Both the position numbers and the translations under genes were made by a program. Below are positions 55,769 through 64,000 of a stretch of DNA of 64,000 bases, piece by piece (position 1 is the first letter of the stretch; each line of letters starts with the position of its first letter). This DNA comes from Gammaproteobacteria bacterium. Lineage in GTDB: Bacteria; Pseudomonadota; Gammaproteobacteria; UBA1113. A model generated the notes under the pieces. It was given only the letters and a program-made list of their open reading frames with translations, made no database searches and was not told the DNA's origin. Location of the stretch: the NCBI GenBank assembly GCA_020051155.1, contig JAGVJK010000006.1, positions 37,369 through 101,368 on the forward strand, given 5' to 3'.

Positions 55769-58657
55769 ATGGATCCGATTTTTGAGCGGCATTTGCAGCA
55801 GTACCCCTCGGTATGCCGCACACAATTTCAATTATTCTGGGAGCAATTCCTTCAGAATGAAGCAGCGGCCGTGTTGCTGGAGAATCCCCTCTTTATACAA
55901 ACAGCGCCCTTAGTGATTGGTTGTAGTGAATTTTGCAAACGCACCAGTTTGCAGCACCCTGAAGCCTTAGCCCAATTATTTTTATCCGGCGCAATGATGC
56001 GGGCTTGCAGTCAATCTTATTTCAAAAAACAAATCAGTGTTTCTTGTGATGAGAGTCACGATTTATCGCAATTGATGCCAGTATTAAGGCAACTTAGAAA
56101 TCGTGAAATGCTGCGCATTGCATGGCGTGATTTAGCAGGTTGGGCGATATGGTCCGATACGTTGTATGAACTATCAACCTTAGCGGATGTGATTATTGAA
56201 TATGCGAGCGAAAAAATTCTGCAGTGGCATCAACAACGCTATGGCAAACCTTTAACAGAAGCAGGAAAAGAAACAGAATTTTTTGTATTGGCGCTAGGAA
56301 AATTAGGCGGCAAAGAATTAAATTTTTCCTCTGATATCGATCTCATGTTTGTCTATTCCAAAGCAGGTCAAACGCAAGGCCCGGTGGTGATCAACAATGA
56401 ACAATTTTATAATAATGTCGCTCGAGATTTAATTAAATGTTTGAATGACAATACGCAAGATGGATTTGTGTATCGCGTAGATGTGCGTTTGCGCCCTCAT
56501 GGCGAAAGTGGTCCCCTAGTGATGACACTAAAAGCCACGGAAAATTATTATCAATTACAAGGAAGAGATTGGGAACGCTATGCAATGCTGAAAGCACGCA
56601 TCATCGTTGGTCGCGAGCAAGAGGCCTTAAAAAATATGATCAAAGGTTTCGTTTATCGAAAATATGTTGATTATAGTGCTATTGAATCTTTGCGTGAGAT
56701 GAAAGCATTACTGGATAGAGAAACGCGTCGGTTAAAGTTGCAAGAAAATATTAAACGAGGCTCTGGTGGTATTCGAGAAGTTGAATTCATCGTTCAAGCC
56801 TTTCAATTAATTCGTGGCGGGCGCGAGCCTCATTTGCAAACGACAGAGTTGATGGAAGCGCTGAAATACATCCGTTTTATTGAAGAGCTTCCCAAAGAGT
56901 TAGAAAAAGATCTACGCAAAGCCTATCAGTTTTTAAGAGTCTTAGAAAATAGATTGCAAATGCTAGATGATCGCCAAACACAAGAATTGCCGACAACAGA
57001 CGATGAGCGAATTAAATTGGCGACAGCGATGCGTGAGCCCGATTGGGATACGTTATATGTCACATTGCAATCTCATAGGAAAAAAGTAGAAACACATTTT
57101 AAAAACACCATTGCATCGCCAAAAGAGGATCAGAAGCAAACTAAAAATTTTGGAATGTTGAATGATTTATGGTTACGTCCATTGAAAGAAAAAGATTTAC
57201 CAGAGTTTTATCCTTTGTTTAAAGAACCACAACAAGCGATTGATTTCTACAATGTGCTGAAACCACTAAAGCAAAGCTCAAAAATAAAAGCCTCGAGCAC
57301 GCGCGGCAAATCAAGACTTGATAGCTTTATGCCGCTATTATTGTCAGCCGTGTTAAAGCAACCTAACCCCGCGGTTGTCTTGTCACGCATTGTTCCCATT
57401 ATTGAAGCCGTCGCCAAGCGCAGCGCTTATCTTGTGTTATTAATGGAAAACCCCTTCGCATTGGAGCACCTTATTTTATACTGCGCTCAAAGTCCGTGGG
57501 TCGCTAATAAAATTGCAAACTTTCCGTTATTGATGGATGAGTTTTTAATTTCCTATAAGTCAAAGCCAAAATTAACCTTAGATGTTCTTACCTTTGAATT
57601 ACAGCAAATGCTGATCACACTGCCAGATGAAGACTTAGAAGGCCAAATGGAATTTATGCGAGAGTTTAAGCATACTCATGAAGTACGGTCAGCTATTTAT
57701 GAGTTGTTAGGATTACTCAGTGCAAATGAAGTCAGTGATTATCTCAGTATGATTGCAACGGTGATCGTAGAACAAGTGTATAACATTGCATTGTTAAATT
57801 TGGTGCAACGTAATGGTTATCCCACGGATGATGCAGGCAAGGAAATTTCACCAGAGTTTGCTATTGTGGCCTATGGTAAATTTGGCGCAATGGAATTAAC
57901 CTATGAATCAGACTTAGATTTGGTTTTCTTACACGGCGGCCATGCTGCATTGATGACAAGTGGTGCACATGCCATTAGTAATGGTGAATTTTACACGCGA
58001 TTAGGTCAACGAATTATTCATTGTTTAAATACCAGTACACTCACGGGTGTTTTGTATAAGACGGATATGCGACTACGGCCTTCCGGGAATATGGGCTTGT
58101 TGGTGAGCCAGTTCCAAGCGTATCAAGAATACCAACTCACAAAAGCATGGACCTGGGAGCATCAAGCCCTAGTACGAGCTCGAGTGATTGTTGGTTCAGC
58201 GGTCCTGACTCAGAAATTTAACGCCTTGCGACAACACATTTTACAGCAACCACGGGAAGAGCGAACCCTGAGAGAAGCGGTGGCAGGTATGCGAGCGAAG
58301 ATGTTGAGTCATAGCCATGCTTCCAAGGAAAGTGATGTGAAAAAAAGTGAAGGTGGAGTGATTGATCTGGAGTTCTTAATTCAATTTGCTGTTTTACGCT
58401 GGTCTCATCAATACTCGCATCTGACCGCGTTTACTGAAAATATTATGTTAATTCAAACGTTAATGGCACAACAATTATTGTCAAAAGCAGAAGGCGAGGC
58501 TCTACTTGCTGCCTATGACGCCTATCACCAAGCATTACATCAACAAACCCTACAAGGGATTCCCACCTATCTGCCCCCCCATTGGCAAGAGCATCGAGAA
58601 AATATCCTCGCCTTATGGAAAAAATGGGTTTTAGGCTCGGCTCCATTGCCACCCTGA
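55769..58657 (+). CDS. glnE: Bifunctional glutamine synthetase adenylyltransferase/deadenylase
   Basis: GlnE adds or removes AMP from glutamine synthetase in response to nitrogen signals. The 962-aa protein has two nucleotidyltransferase domains. The N-terminal deadenylase has LGKLGGKELNFSSDIDLMF; the C-terminal adenylyltransferase has YGKFGAMELTYESDLDLVF. A conserved GSGGIREVEFIVQAFQL follows the first. Length and order are typical. Confidence 0.97.
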   Translation: MDPIFERHLQQYPSVCRTQFQLFWEQFLQNEAAAVLLENPLFIQTAPLVIGCSEFCKRTSLQHPEALAQLFLSGAMMRACSQSYFKKQISVSCDESHDLSQLMPVLRQLRNREMLRIAWRDLAGWAIWSDTLYELSTLADVIIEYASEKILQWHQQRYGKPLTEAGKETEFFVLALGKLGGKELNFSSDIDLMFVYSKAGQTQGPVVINNEQFYNNVARDLIKCLNDNTQDGFVYRVDVRLRPHGESGPLVMTLKATENYYQLQGRDWERYAMLKARIIVGREQEALKNMIKGFVYRKYVDYSAIESLREMKALLDRETRRLKLQENIKRGSGGIREVEFIVQAFQLIRGGREPHLQTTELMEALKYIRFIEELPKELEKDLRKAYQFLRVLENRLQMLDDRQTQELPTTDDERIKLATAMREPDWDTLYVTLQSHRKKVETHFKNTIASPKEDQKQTKNFGMLNDLWLRPLKEKDLPEFYPLFKEPQQAIDFYNVLKPLKQSSKIKASSTRGKSRLDSFMPLLLSAVLKQPNPAVVLSRIVPIIEAVAKRSAYLVLLMENPFALEHLILYCAQSPWVANKIANFPLLMDEFLISYKSKPKLTLDVLTFELQQMLITLPDEDLEGQMEFMREFKHTHEVRSAIYELLGLLSANEVSDYLSMIATVIVEQVYNIALLNLVQRNGYPTDDAGKEISPEFAIVAYGKFGAMELTYESDLDLVFLHGGHAALMTSGAHAISNGEFYTRLGQRIIHCLNTSTLTGVLYKTDMRLRPSGNMGLLVSQFQAYQEYQLTKAWTWEHQALVRARVIVGSAVLTQKFNALRQHILQQPREERTLREAVAGMRAKMLSHSHASKESDVKKSEGGVIDLEFLIQFAVLRWSHQYSHLTAFTENIMLIQTLMAQQLLSKAEGEALLAAYDAYHQALHQQTLQGIPTYLPPHWQEHRENILALWKKWVLGSAPLPP

Positions 58658-58691
58658 GCCCTTCTTTGCCCCCCTTGCTTTGCTCAGGGTG
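58650..58691 (+). repeat. Inverted repeat overlapping the glnE stop codon
   Basis: CACCCTGAGC (58650-58659) and GCTCAGGGTG (58682-58691) form a perfect 10-bp stem and include the glnE TGA. The sequence resembles the common TTGCTCAGGGTGAC-type bacterial repeat. No U-tract follows. Confidence 0.5.
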
Positions 58692-58830
58692 ACACCGGGG
58701 AAAAATGATAGCATTGCTCTTCAAAATATGTATAATATGTGACCCGAGACAGCCTCGCCGCTCTATGGTAATATCGCAGCGGTTCCCGCTGAACCTGGAA
58801 TAACAATTTAACCTGGTTGGAGAGGTCAAT

Positions 58831-59052
58831 ATGCAACAGACGGAAGAATTGCTTCGAGCGAGTACAAAACGGCATTATCAAGTGACAGCGGAGGATTTAC
58901 CTCTGTCTTGCCCCATGGCAGACATGCGGCTCTGGGATGCCCATCCTCGAGTGTATTTACCTATAAAAGAAACCGGTAAAGCAATTTGTCCTTATTGTGA
59001 AGCAGAATATACCCTGGTGGGCTCAAAAGCAGAGATCATGTTGGATGAGTAA
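58831..59052 (+). CDS. Zinc-finger (CHCC) domain protein
   Basis: This 73-aa protein belongs to the zf-CHCC family related to complex I subunit NDUFS6. Visible ligands are LSCPM, a His in WDAHPRVYLP, and CPYC near residue 54, the C-H-C-C set. The bacterial role is not known. It overlaps the waaF start by eight bases and is read in the same direction as the LPS genes. Confidence 0.9.
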   Translation: MQQTEELLRASTKRHYQVTAEDLPLSCPMADMRLWDAHPRVYLPIKETGKAICPYCEAEYTLVGSKAEIMLDE

Positions 59053-60070
59053 TAATGTAAAGAAAACCTTGGTGGTAGGTCCGGCATGGGTCGGTGATAT
59101 GGTGATGTCACAGACGCTGTACCAACAATTAAAGCAGCATAATCCTGAGCAAGAGATTCATGTCTTAGCACCACCCTGGAGTCGCCCCTTATTGGAGCGG
59201 ATGCCGGAGGTAAGCCACAGCATTGATTTGCCCATTGGCCATGGTCAATGGCAATTCAGTTTACGTCGCGAAATTGCAGCAACCCTTCGTGCAGAAGGTT
59301 ATCAGCATGCATACGTCTTACCAAATTCTTGGAAATCAGCACTGATCCCGTTTTGGGCCAACATTCCGGTCCGCACAGGTTGGCGTGGTGAAATGCGTTG
59401 GGGTTTGTTGAATGATGTGCGATACCTTGATAAACAGCAATACCCACTCATGATTGAACGCTTTATGGCTCTCGGTTTAGAGCGCGGTGAAACACTCACA
59501 AAACCTTATCCAACGCCGCGTTTAGTGGTCGATGCAGCATCTCTGCAAGCGGCACTGAATACCTTTGAATTAACTCGTGGTAAACCAATTTTGGCATTGT
59601 GCCCCGGCGCAGAATATGGTCCTGCTAAACGATGGCCAGAAACTCATTATGCAGATGTTGCTAATCATTACCTTGGTCTCGGTTGGCAAGTCTGGGTATT
59701 TGGATCAAAAAATGATAGTCCTGTCGCGCAACGTATTCAGCAATTAACACAATATCGTTGCCAGGACTTAACCGGAAAAACCAATTTAGGCCAAGCGATT
59801 GATCTTTTATCCATTGCGGAAGCGGTTGTGACCAATGATTCTGGTTTAATGCATATTGCAGCAGCATTGCAACGTCCGTTAGTCGCAGTCTATGGCTCAT
59901 CGGATCCTTATTTTACCCCGCCCTTGCATCAACAGGTGAAAATTGTCCGACTCGGTTTAGATTGCAGCCCTTGTTTCAAACGCGAATGTCCCTTTGGACA
60001 TGCAGAGTGTTTGACGCAATTGAAGTCGGCGTTAGTGTTAAATGCCCTAACTGAATTTGTGCATGAATGA
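59045..60070 (+). CDS. waaF: ADP-heptose:LPS heptosyltransferase II
   Basis: WaaF adds the second heptose of LPS inner core. The start at 59045 gives 341 aa beginning MSNNVKKTLVVGPAWVGDMVMSQ. LCPGAEYGPAKRWP (nucleotide site) and TNDSGLMHIAAALQRPLVAVYGSSDP are GT9 family motifs. It overlaps waaC by four bases. Confidence 0.95.
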   Translation: MSNNVKKTLVVGPAWVGDMVMSQTLYQQLKQHNPEQEIHVLAPPWSRPLLERMPEVSHSIDLPIGHGQWQFSLRREIAATLRAEGYQHAYVLPNSWKSALIPFWANIPVRTGWRGEMRWGLLNDVRYLDKQQYPLMIERFMALGLERGETLTKPYPTPRLVVDAASLQAALNTFELTRGKPILALCPGAEYGPAKRWPETHYADVANHYLGLGWQVWVFGSKNDSPVAQRIQQLTQYRCQDLTGKTNLGQAIDLLSIAEAVVTNDSGLMHIAAALQRPLVAVYGSSDPYFTPPLHQQVKIVRLGLDCSPCFKRECPFGHAECLTQLKSALVLNALTEFVHE

Positions 60071-61152
60071 ACGTTTTATTGATTAAAACCTCCTCGATGG
60101 GAGATATCATTCATACTTTGCCGGCGCTCACGGATGCAATGCAAGCGATCCCAGGGATCCAATTTGATTGGGTGGTAGAAGAATCCTTTAAAGAAATTCC
60201 AACCTGGCATCCAGCAGTGCGCCATGTGTATCCGATTCCCTTGCGACGATGGTTACGACAACCGCTGCAAGCGATCACCAGTCAAGCTTTTAAAGATTTT
60301 TTCAAGACCATGCGACGTTCTTCTTATTACTTAGTACTGGATGCGCAGGGTTTAACCAAAAGTGCATTGTTAGCATGGATGGTGAAAGCGCCGCGTCATG
60401 GCTTGGGTCGAGGTTCTGCACGAGAGTGGTTAGCCGCATTGACCTATCAGCATCGTTATCGAGTGAGTTGGGAGTTACATGCAGTAGAAAGGCTCCGATT
60501 ATTATTTTCTAAAGTGTTGAGTTATCCTCTACAAGACAGCACACCCCATTACGGCATTGATGTAAAAAAATTACCGTCTTATGCAATGCCAACGCATCCT
60601 TATGTTATTTTTTTATCGGGAACAACCTGGGCAACGAAACATTGGCCAGAGAGTTACTGGCAACAACTTGCAGTGTTAGTTGCGCAACAAGGAACACATA
60701 TTCTATTACCTTGGGGTACTGACGCAGAACGCTTACGCGCAGAAAAAATTGCAGCGATGGCGCCAGGATATAGCACGGTCTTACCCAAATTATCTCTATC
60801 GACTCTAGCGACATTATTTTCTAAAGCAATGGCCTTAGTGAGTGTAGATACTGGACTCGGACACTTAGCTTGCGCGTTACATCGACCGACGATTTCTATT
60901 TATGGTCCTACTTCTGCAAAGTTGACCGGAACCTTAGGTCCAGCGCAAATTCATTTAAGTACAGATTTTACGTGTTCGCCGTGTTTTTTAAGAGAGTGTA
61001 CGTTTAAAACATCTAACGCGGTGATGCCACCTTGTTATGATACTGTTAATCCCACACGGGTATGGCAATCCTTGCAAACGTTGCTAACAACAACGCCGAC
61101 ATTAATCTCATTGAATGGAGGTTCACTCGATGGCTCTGATCTGGTGGAGTAA
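60067..61152 (+). CDS. waaC: ADP-heptose:LPS heptosyltransferase I
   Basis: WaaC adds the first heptose to Kdo2-lipid A. The 361-aa GT9 protein starts MNVLLIKTSSMGDIIHTLPALTDA, the WaaC signature. It later has LVSVDTGLGHLACALHRPTISIYGPT. Its C-terminus overlaps the next gene by 23 bases, so translation is coupled. Confidence 0.94.
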   Translation: MNVLLIKTSSMGDIIHTLPALTDAMQAIPGIQFDWVVEESFKEIPTWHPAVRHVYPIPLRRWLRQPLQAITSQAFKDFFKTMRRSSYYLVLDAQGLTKSALLAWMVKAPRHGLGRGSAREWLAALTYQHRYRVSWELHAVERLRLLFSKVLSYPLQDSTPHYGIDVKKLPSYAMPTHPYVIFLSGTTWATKHWPESYWQQLAVLVAQQGTHILLPWGTDAERLRAEKIAAMAPGYSTVLPKLSLSTLATLFSKAMALVSVDTGLGHLACALHRPTISIYGPTSAKLTGTLGPAQIHLSTDFTCSPCFLRECTFKTSNAVMPPCYDTVNPTRVWQSLQTLLTTTPTLISLNGGSLDGSDLVE

Positions 61153-61873
61153 TGATGCATACCATGCATTTCACGCCCAGCATCCGATTGAAACAATCGA
61201 TGCATTGATTGAAAAAAAAGAAGGATTAGTCAGTACAGGGCCATATAATAATGTATTGCGCTATGACTATGAAGGTGCGACCTATTATATTAAACGTTAT
61301 CATCGAGCGGGTAGTTCCTGGATTCGCAAATGGTTACGTTCTCGTGTGCGCAATGAATGGGAAAATTTAATTTATTTTTCAAGATTGGGGATTCCTATTC
61401 CTACCGTGTTAGCTTATGGCGAGTATCGTAAACATGGCATGTACCGTAAAGGGTATTTAATGACAGAAGGTGTTCCTAACTCGAAGGATTTGGAAGCTGT
61501 CGCAAAGGAACACCACCCAAAGTTTAAAAAGAGACAATGGTTGAAAAGTGTTATGCGTCAAGTAGCAATCAACACGCGCAAGTTGCACGATGAAGGTTTT
61601 ACCCACAATGATTTGAAATGGCGAAATATTTTAGTCACCTTAACTGATGCACCGGTAGTGTATTTTTTTGATTGCCCTCTCGGACGCTATCGTTATGGTT
61701 GTTCAAAGAAGCGGGGGATTTTAAAAGATTTGGCAACGCTTGATAAGTGGGCTAAACAATACTTGAGTCGTAGCGATCGATTGCGATTTTATATGATGTA
61801 TCAAAATATTCGTCATGTTACAGCGAAGGATAAAAAGAATATCAAAAAAATCGAAGATTTTTTTAGGAAATAA
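61130..61873 (+). CDS. LPS core kinase-like protein (InaA/WaaP family), first
   Basis: It probably phosphorylates a core sugar (heptose or Kdo). The start at 61130 has GGAGG eight bases upstream and gives 247 aa. Kinase-like motifs are YYIKRYHRAGSSWI (nucleotide-binding Lys), THNDLKWRNILV (catalytic loop HxDLKxxN) and FFDCPLGRYR in the metal-binding position. Sugar specificity cannot be told. It is in the waaFC run. Confidence 0.86.
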   Translation: MALIWWSNDAYHAFHAQHPIETIDALIEKKEGLVSTGPYNNVLRYDYEGATYYIKRYHRAGSSWIRKWLRSRVRNEWENLIYFSRLGIPIPTVLAYGEYRKHGMYRKGYLMTEGVPNSKDLEAVAKEHHPKFKKRQWLKSVMRQVAINTRKLHDEGFTHNDLKWRNILVTLTDAPVVYFFDCPLGRYRYGCSKKRGILKDLATLDKWAKQYLSRSDRLRFYMMYQNIRHVTAKDKKNIKKIEDFFRK

Positions 61874-62676
61874 TGATGAAACAATATATCGCGCCATCAT
61901 GGCAATCCATTTTAGCCTTTAATGGCTTAGATAGTTTTGACGCATTGTGGGAGTTGCAAGCTGACTGGGTTGAAACGCCAAATCAACGACGCGGTGGTTG
62001 GAGCGGAGTGTGTCGTCTTGAGTTACCTCATCCACAGCATGGTACCGTGATACTCTATTTAAAGCGTCAACAAAATCATCGCAACTATTGTTGGCGTCAT
62101 CCGATCAAGGGTAGTGCGACCTTTCAACGTGAAGCAAGAAACATTGTAAATTTTAAAAAATTAGGGATTCCTTCGCTGGATTTAATTTACTTTGGTGAGC
62201 GAGAGATTAAAGGCGACAATCAAGCTATTTTAGTGACGGAAGCTCTTACTGATTATGCCGCCCTAGATCATTGGCTAAACCAATGGCAGAGCTCGCCATT
62301 GACGACGATGATGAAAGAAAAAATCACAAGCCGATTAGCTAAAGTGATTCGTGCGATGCATGATGCTGGATACCGACATGGTTCTTTATATCCAAAGCAT
62401 ATTTACCTTAAAATAGATGAAGCGCAAGAGCCGGATGTTCGTCTGATTGATTTAGAAAAAACGCGTTATTCCCCTTTTAAAAATGAACGAGTATTTAAAG
62501 ATTTAGGCACGCTGAAAAAGCATGCAGTTTGTACCGATCGTGATCGTTTGCGTTTTTTAAAACATTATTTTCATGACGCACCGCAAGCGAAACACGTTAT
62601 TAAAAAAGTAGCAAAAATTATTGTGACACGACGAGCGCGCAAACAACGACAAAAACAACAACGGCAGGCGACATAA
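61873..62676 (+). CDS. LPS core kinase-like protein, second
   Basis: This 267-aa protein of the same family has VILYLKRQQNHR, then YRHGSLYPKHIYLKID where the catalytic Asp of HxDL is replaced by Ser, and VRLIDLEKTRY with the metal-binding Asp intact. Residues W-R-H-P-I-K-G-S-TFQRE match WaaP-type proteins. Activity with a Ser in the catalytic loop is uncertain, although E. coli InaA/WaaP relatives vary here. It starts one base into the previous stop region. Confidence 0.8.
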   Translation: MMKQYIAPSWQSILAFNGLDSFDALWELQADWVETPNQRRGGWSGVCRLELPHPQHGTVILYLKRQQNHRNYCWRHPIKGSATFQREARNIVNFKKLGIPSLDLIYFGEREIKGDNQAILVTEALTDYAALDHWLNQWQSSPLTTMMKEKITSRLAKVIRAMHDAGYRHGSLYPKHIYLKIDEAQEPDVRLIDLEKTRYSPFKNERVFKDLGTLKKHAVCTDRDRLRFLKHYFHDAPQAKHVIKKVAKIIVTRRARKQRQKQQRQAT

Positions 62677-62678
62677 AG

Positions 62679-64000
62679 ATGATGTCTATTGCCTGTGTAG
62701 AGCAATTACAACAAGCGCAACGACAGGTGACGTTTCCCTGTTACGTGCCATTGTCAGAGCAGGGACAAGGGATTACCTTACTAAAATCATTACGCCTATT
62801 ACCAGGAAAACGATTAACAGCATTGGCTGAATGGCAAGGTCGGTCTGTCGTCGCAAAATTATTTTTTCATCCCAAACGTTGGCGCACCTATGGTGAGCGA
62901 GATGCAAAGGGTGTGCGTTGTTTGTTACAACATGGTATAGCGACACCTTCTTTGTTATTGGCGGAGCCATCATCGATTTCTGGACTTTATGTGGTGATTT
63001 TAGATTATTTAGAAAAATCTGTGCCATTGTCTATGGCTTTGCAACACGCTCAGACGCTATCAGAAAAACAAGCGTTACTGGCGAGGGTTATGCAGACCAC
63101 CGCGAAGTTGCACCAACAAGGATTGCGACAACAGGATGCGCACTTCAATAATTTTTTAGTGGACTCACAGGAGATTTATACCTTAGATGGTCACGATGTA
63201 GTGATGAAGAAGCAACCCCTATCGCAACAAAGAAGTTTAAAAAATTTAGCGATGTTGTTAGCCAATGTGTCAACTCAATTGCTAGGCAATCATCTATCTG
63301 TTTTACTCGATACGTACGGTCATGCTCGTCAGTGGTGTGACTCTCAGCAGCATTTATCACGATTACAACAGTTGTTACACCAAATGCGTGTGAAACAACA
63401 GCAACAGCGACAGAAAAAAATCATGCGAGATTGCACTGAATTTGTTGCGAAGAAAAACTTTCACCAAACCCTCGTATGCAATAGAACTCATTACCAAGCG
63501 GGTTTAGCAGAGATGCTGCATGATCCAGAGCAATTTTTTAGTGATTCATCCGCGCAATTGTTAAAAGAAGGACATACCTCTACGGTGATCCGCGTCAATA
63601 TTCAGGGACATGATTTAGTGGTGAAGCGCTACAATATTAAATCACGCTGGCATGCTGTGCGTCGGATGTTTAAACCCTCACGAGCTCGGCGTTCTTGGCG
63701 CAATGCTCATCGTTTGCAGAGTTTAGAGATTGCAGTAGCACCACCGATCGCTTTAATAGAAAAGCACAAAGGTCTGTGGCCATTACCCGCTTATTATATT
63801 TGTGCATATACCCCAGGATTGTCACTACAGGAAATCGTAGACACATCGATCTCAAAAGATTGGCAACCATTGATAACCGTTTTAAAACAATTAGCCGCCG
63901 CCCAATTAACCCATGGCGATATGAAGGCGAGCAATTTTTTAGTGACACCACAACAAGTGATGTTAATTGATTTGGATAGTATGAAGAAATTTAATCTGCA
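62679..64000 (+). CDS. Tandem two-domain LPS-kinase-like protein, 3' end outside window
   Basis: It is open from ATG 62679 to the window end, at least 440 codons. The N-half (about 30-180) has VVAKLFFHPKRW (Lys60), LRQQDAHFNNFLV (Asp153) and TLDGHDVVM (Asp170). After a coiled-coil linker (about 235-265) a second half has LVVKRYNIKSRWH, LTHGDMKASNFLV and VMLIDLDSM. Both halves have the lysine, the catalytic-loop Asp and the metal Asp in order, so this looks like a duplicated kinase fold in one chain. It continues the waaFC-kinase run. Confidence 0.82.
   Translation, partial: MMSIACVEQLQQAQRQVTFPCYVPLSEQGQGITLLKSLRLLPGKRLTALAEWQGRSVVAKLFFHPKRWRTYGERDAKGVRCLLQHGIATPSLLLAEPSSISGLYVVILDYLEKSVPLSMALQHAQTLSEKQALLARVMQTTAKLHQQGLRQQDAHFNNFLVDSQEIYTLDGHDVVMKKQPLSQQRSLKNLAMLLANVSTQLLGNHLSVLLDTYGHARQWCDSQQHLSRLQQLLHQMRVKQQQQRQKKIMRDCTEFVAKKNFHQTLVCNRTHYQAGLAEMLHDPEQFFSDSSAQLLKEGHTSTVIRVNIQGHDLVVKRYNIKSRWHAVRRMFKPSRARRSWRNAHRLQSLEIAVAPPIALIEKHKGLWPLPAYYICAYTPGLSLQEIVDTSISKDWQPLITVLKQLAAAQLTHGDMKASNFLVTPQQVMLIDLDSMKKFNL

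Overview
The window is chromosomal DNA of a gammaproteobacterium with moderate GC. Gene order points to the Legionellales/Coxiella side of the class. The ancestral runs aroQ-accB-accC-prmA...fis-purH-purD, rpsU-yqeY-dnaG-rpoD, fau-ssrS-zapA...ygfB-pepP-ubiH-ubiI, rhodanese-grxC-secB-gpsA and epmB/efp are all present, mixed with family-specific outer-membrane proteins, an EAL protein and many small palindromic repeats. The exact genus cannot be fixed from sequence alone.

Layout. 1-7.6 kb: purD (5' end only), purH, fis with a long leader, an EAL phosphodiesterase sitting where dusB is usually found, then prmA, accC, accB and aroQ. 7.6-9.1 kb: repeat hairpins, a Tyr/Arg/Pro-rich secreted protein, a strong candidate CsrB/RsmZ-type RNA on the minus strand, and a 51-aa gene. 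9.2-13.7 kb: a PTPS-family pterin enzyme with an ExxHGH motif, a MidA-type methyltransferase, a PTR1-like pteridine reductase, an outer-membrane beta-barrel protein and rlmI. 13.8-17.9 kb: an AT-rich accessory block between phased 7-bp repeats and the 3' end of a tRNA gene, holding a HEPN-like protein, a membrane-anchored protein and an autoregulated Fic protein. 18-24 kb: tRNA-Ile2(CAU), rpoD, dnaG, yqeY, rpsU and dat. 24-31.5 kb: a SulP transporter with a cyclic-nucleotide-type domain, rsgA, an AlbA_2/HATPase regulator behind ten TTGGTGCAA repeats, cca, and a hipBA locus whose hipA is internally deleted. 31.5-42 kb: EVE protein, fau, 6S RNA, zapA, a coiled-coil gene, a beta-CASP nuclease, ygfB, pepP, pdxB, ubiH, ubiI and an aromatic amino-acid permease. 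42-45.5 kb: a stand-alone TraI_2-type protein and an HD-domain protein. 45.6-51.4 kb: rhodanese, grxC, secB, gpsA, epmB, efp, a phosphopantetheinyl transferase and dam. 51.4-54.2 kb: three tandem outer-membrane proteins followed by a nested palindromic element. 54.2-64 kb: fumC, glnE, a zinc-finger protein, waaF, waaC and three lipopolysaccharide-kinase-like genes; the last has two kinase-like halves and runs off the window.

How they fit together. Most genes are housekeeping: purines, fatty acids, folate/pterin, translation, ubiquinone and LPS core. The regulatory layer is the more unusual part. It comprises the CsrA-titrating RNA candidate, two accessory regulators or toxin-like enzymes (Fic and AlbA_2) that each have iterated operators overlapping their promoter, and a decayed hipBA module with its operators still intact. 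A dispersed repeat family of at least four copies decorates intergenic regions and shows compensatory changes in its stem.
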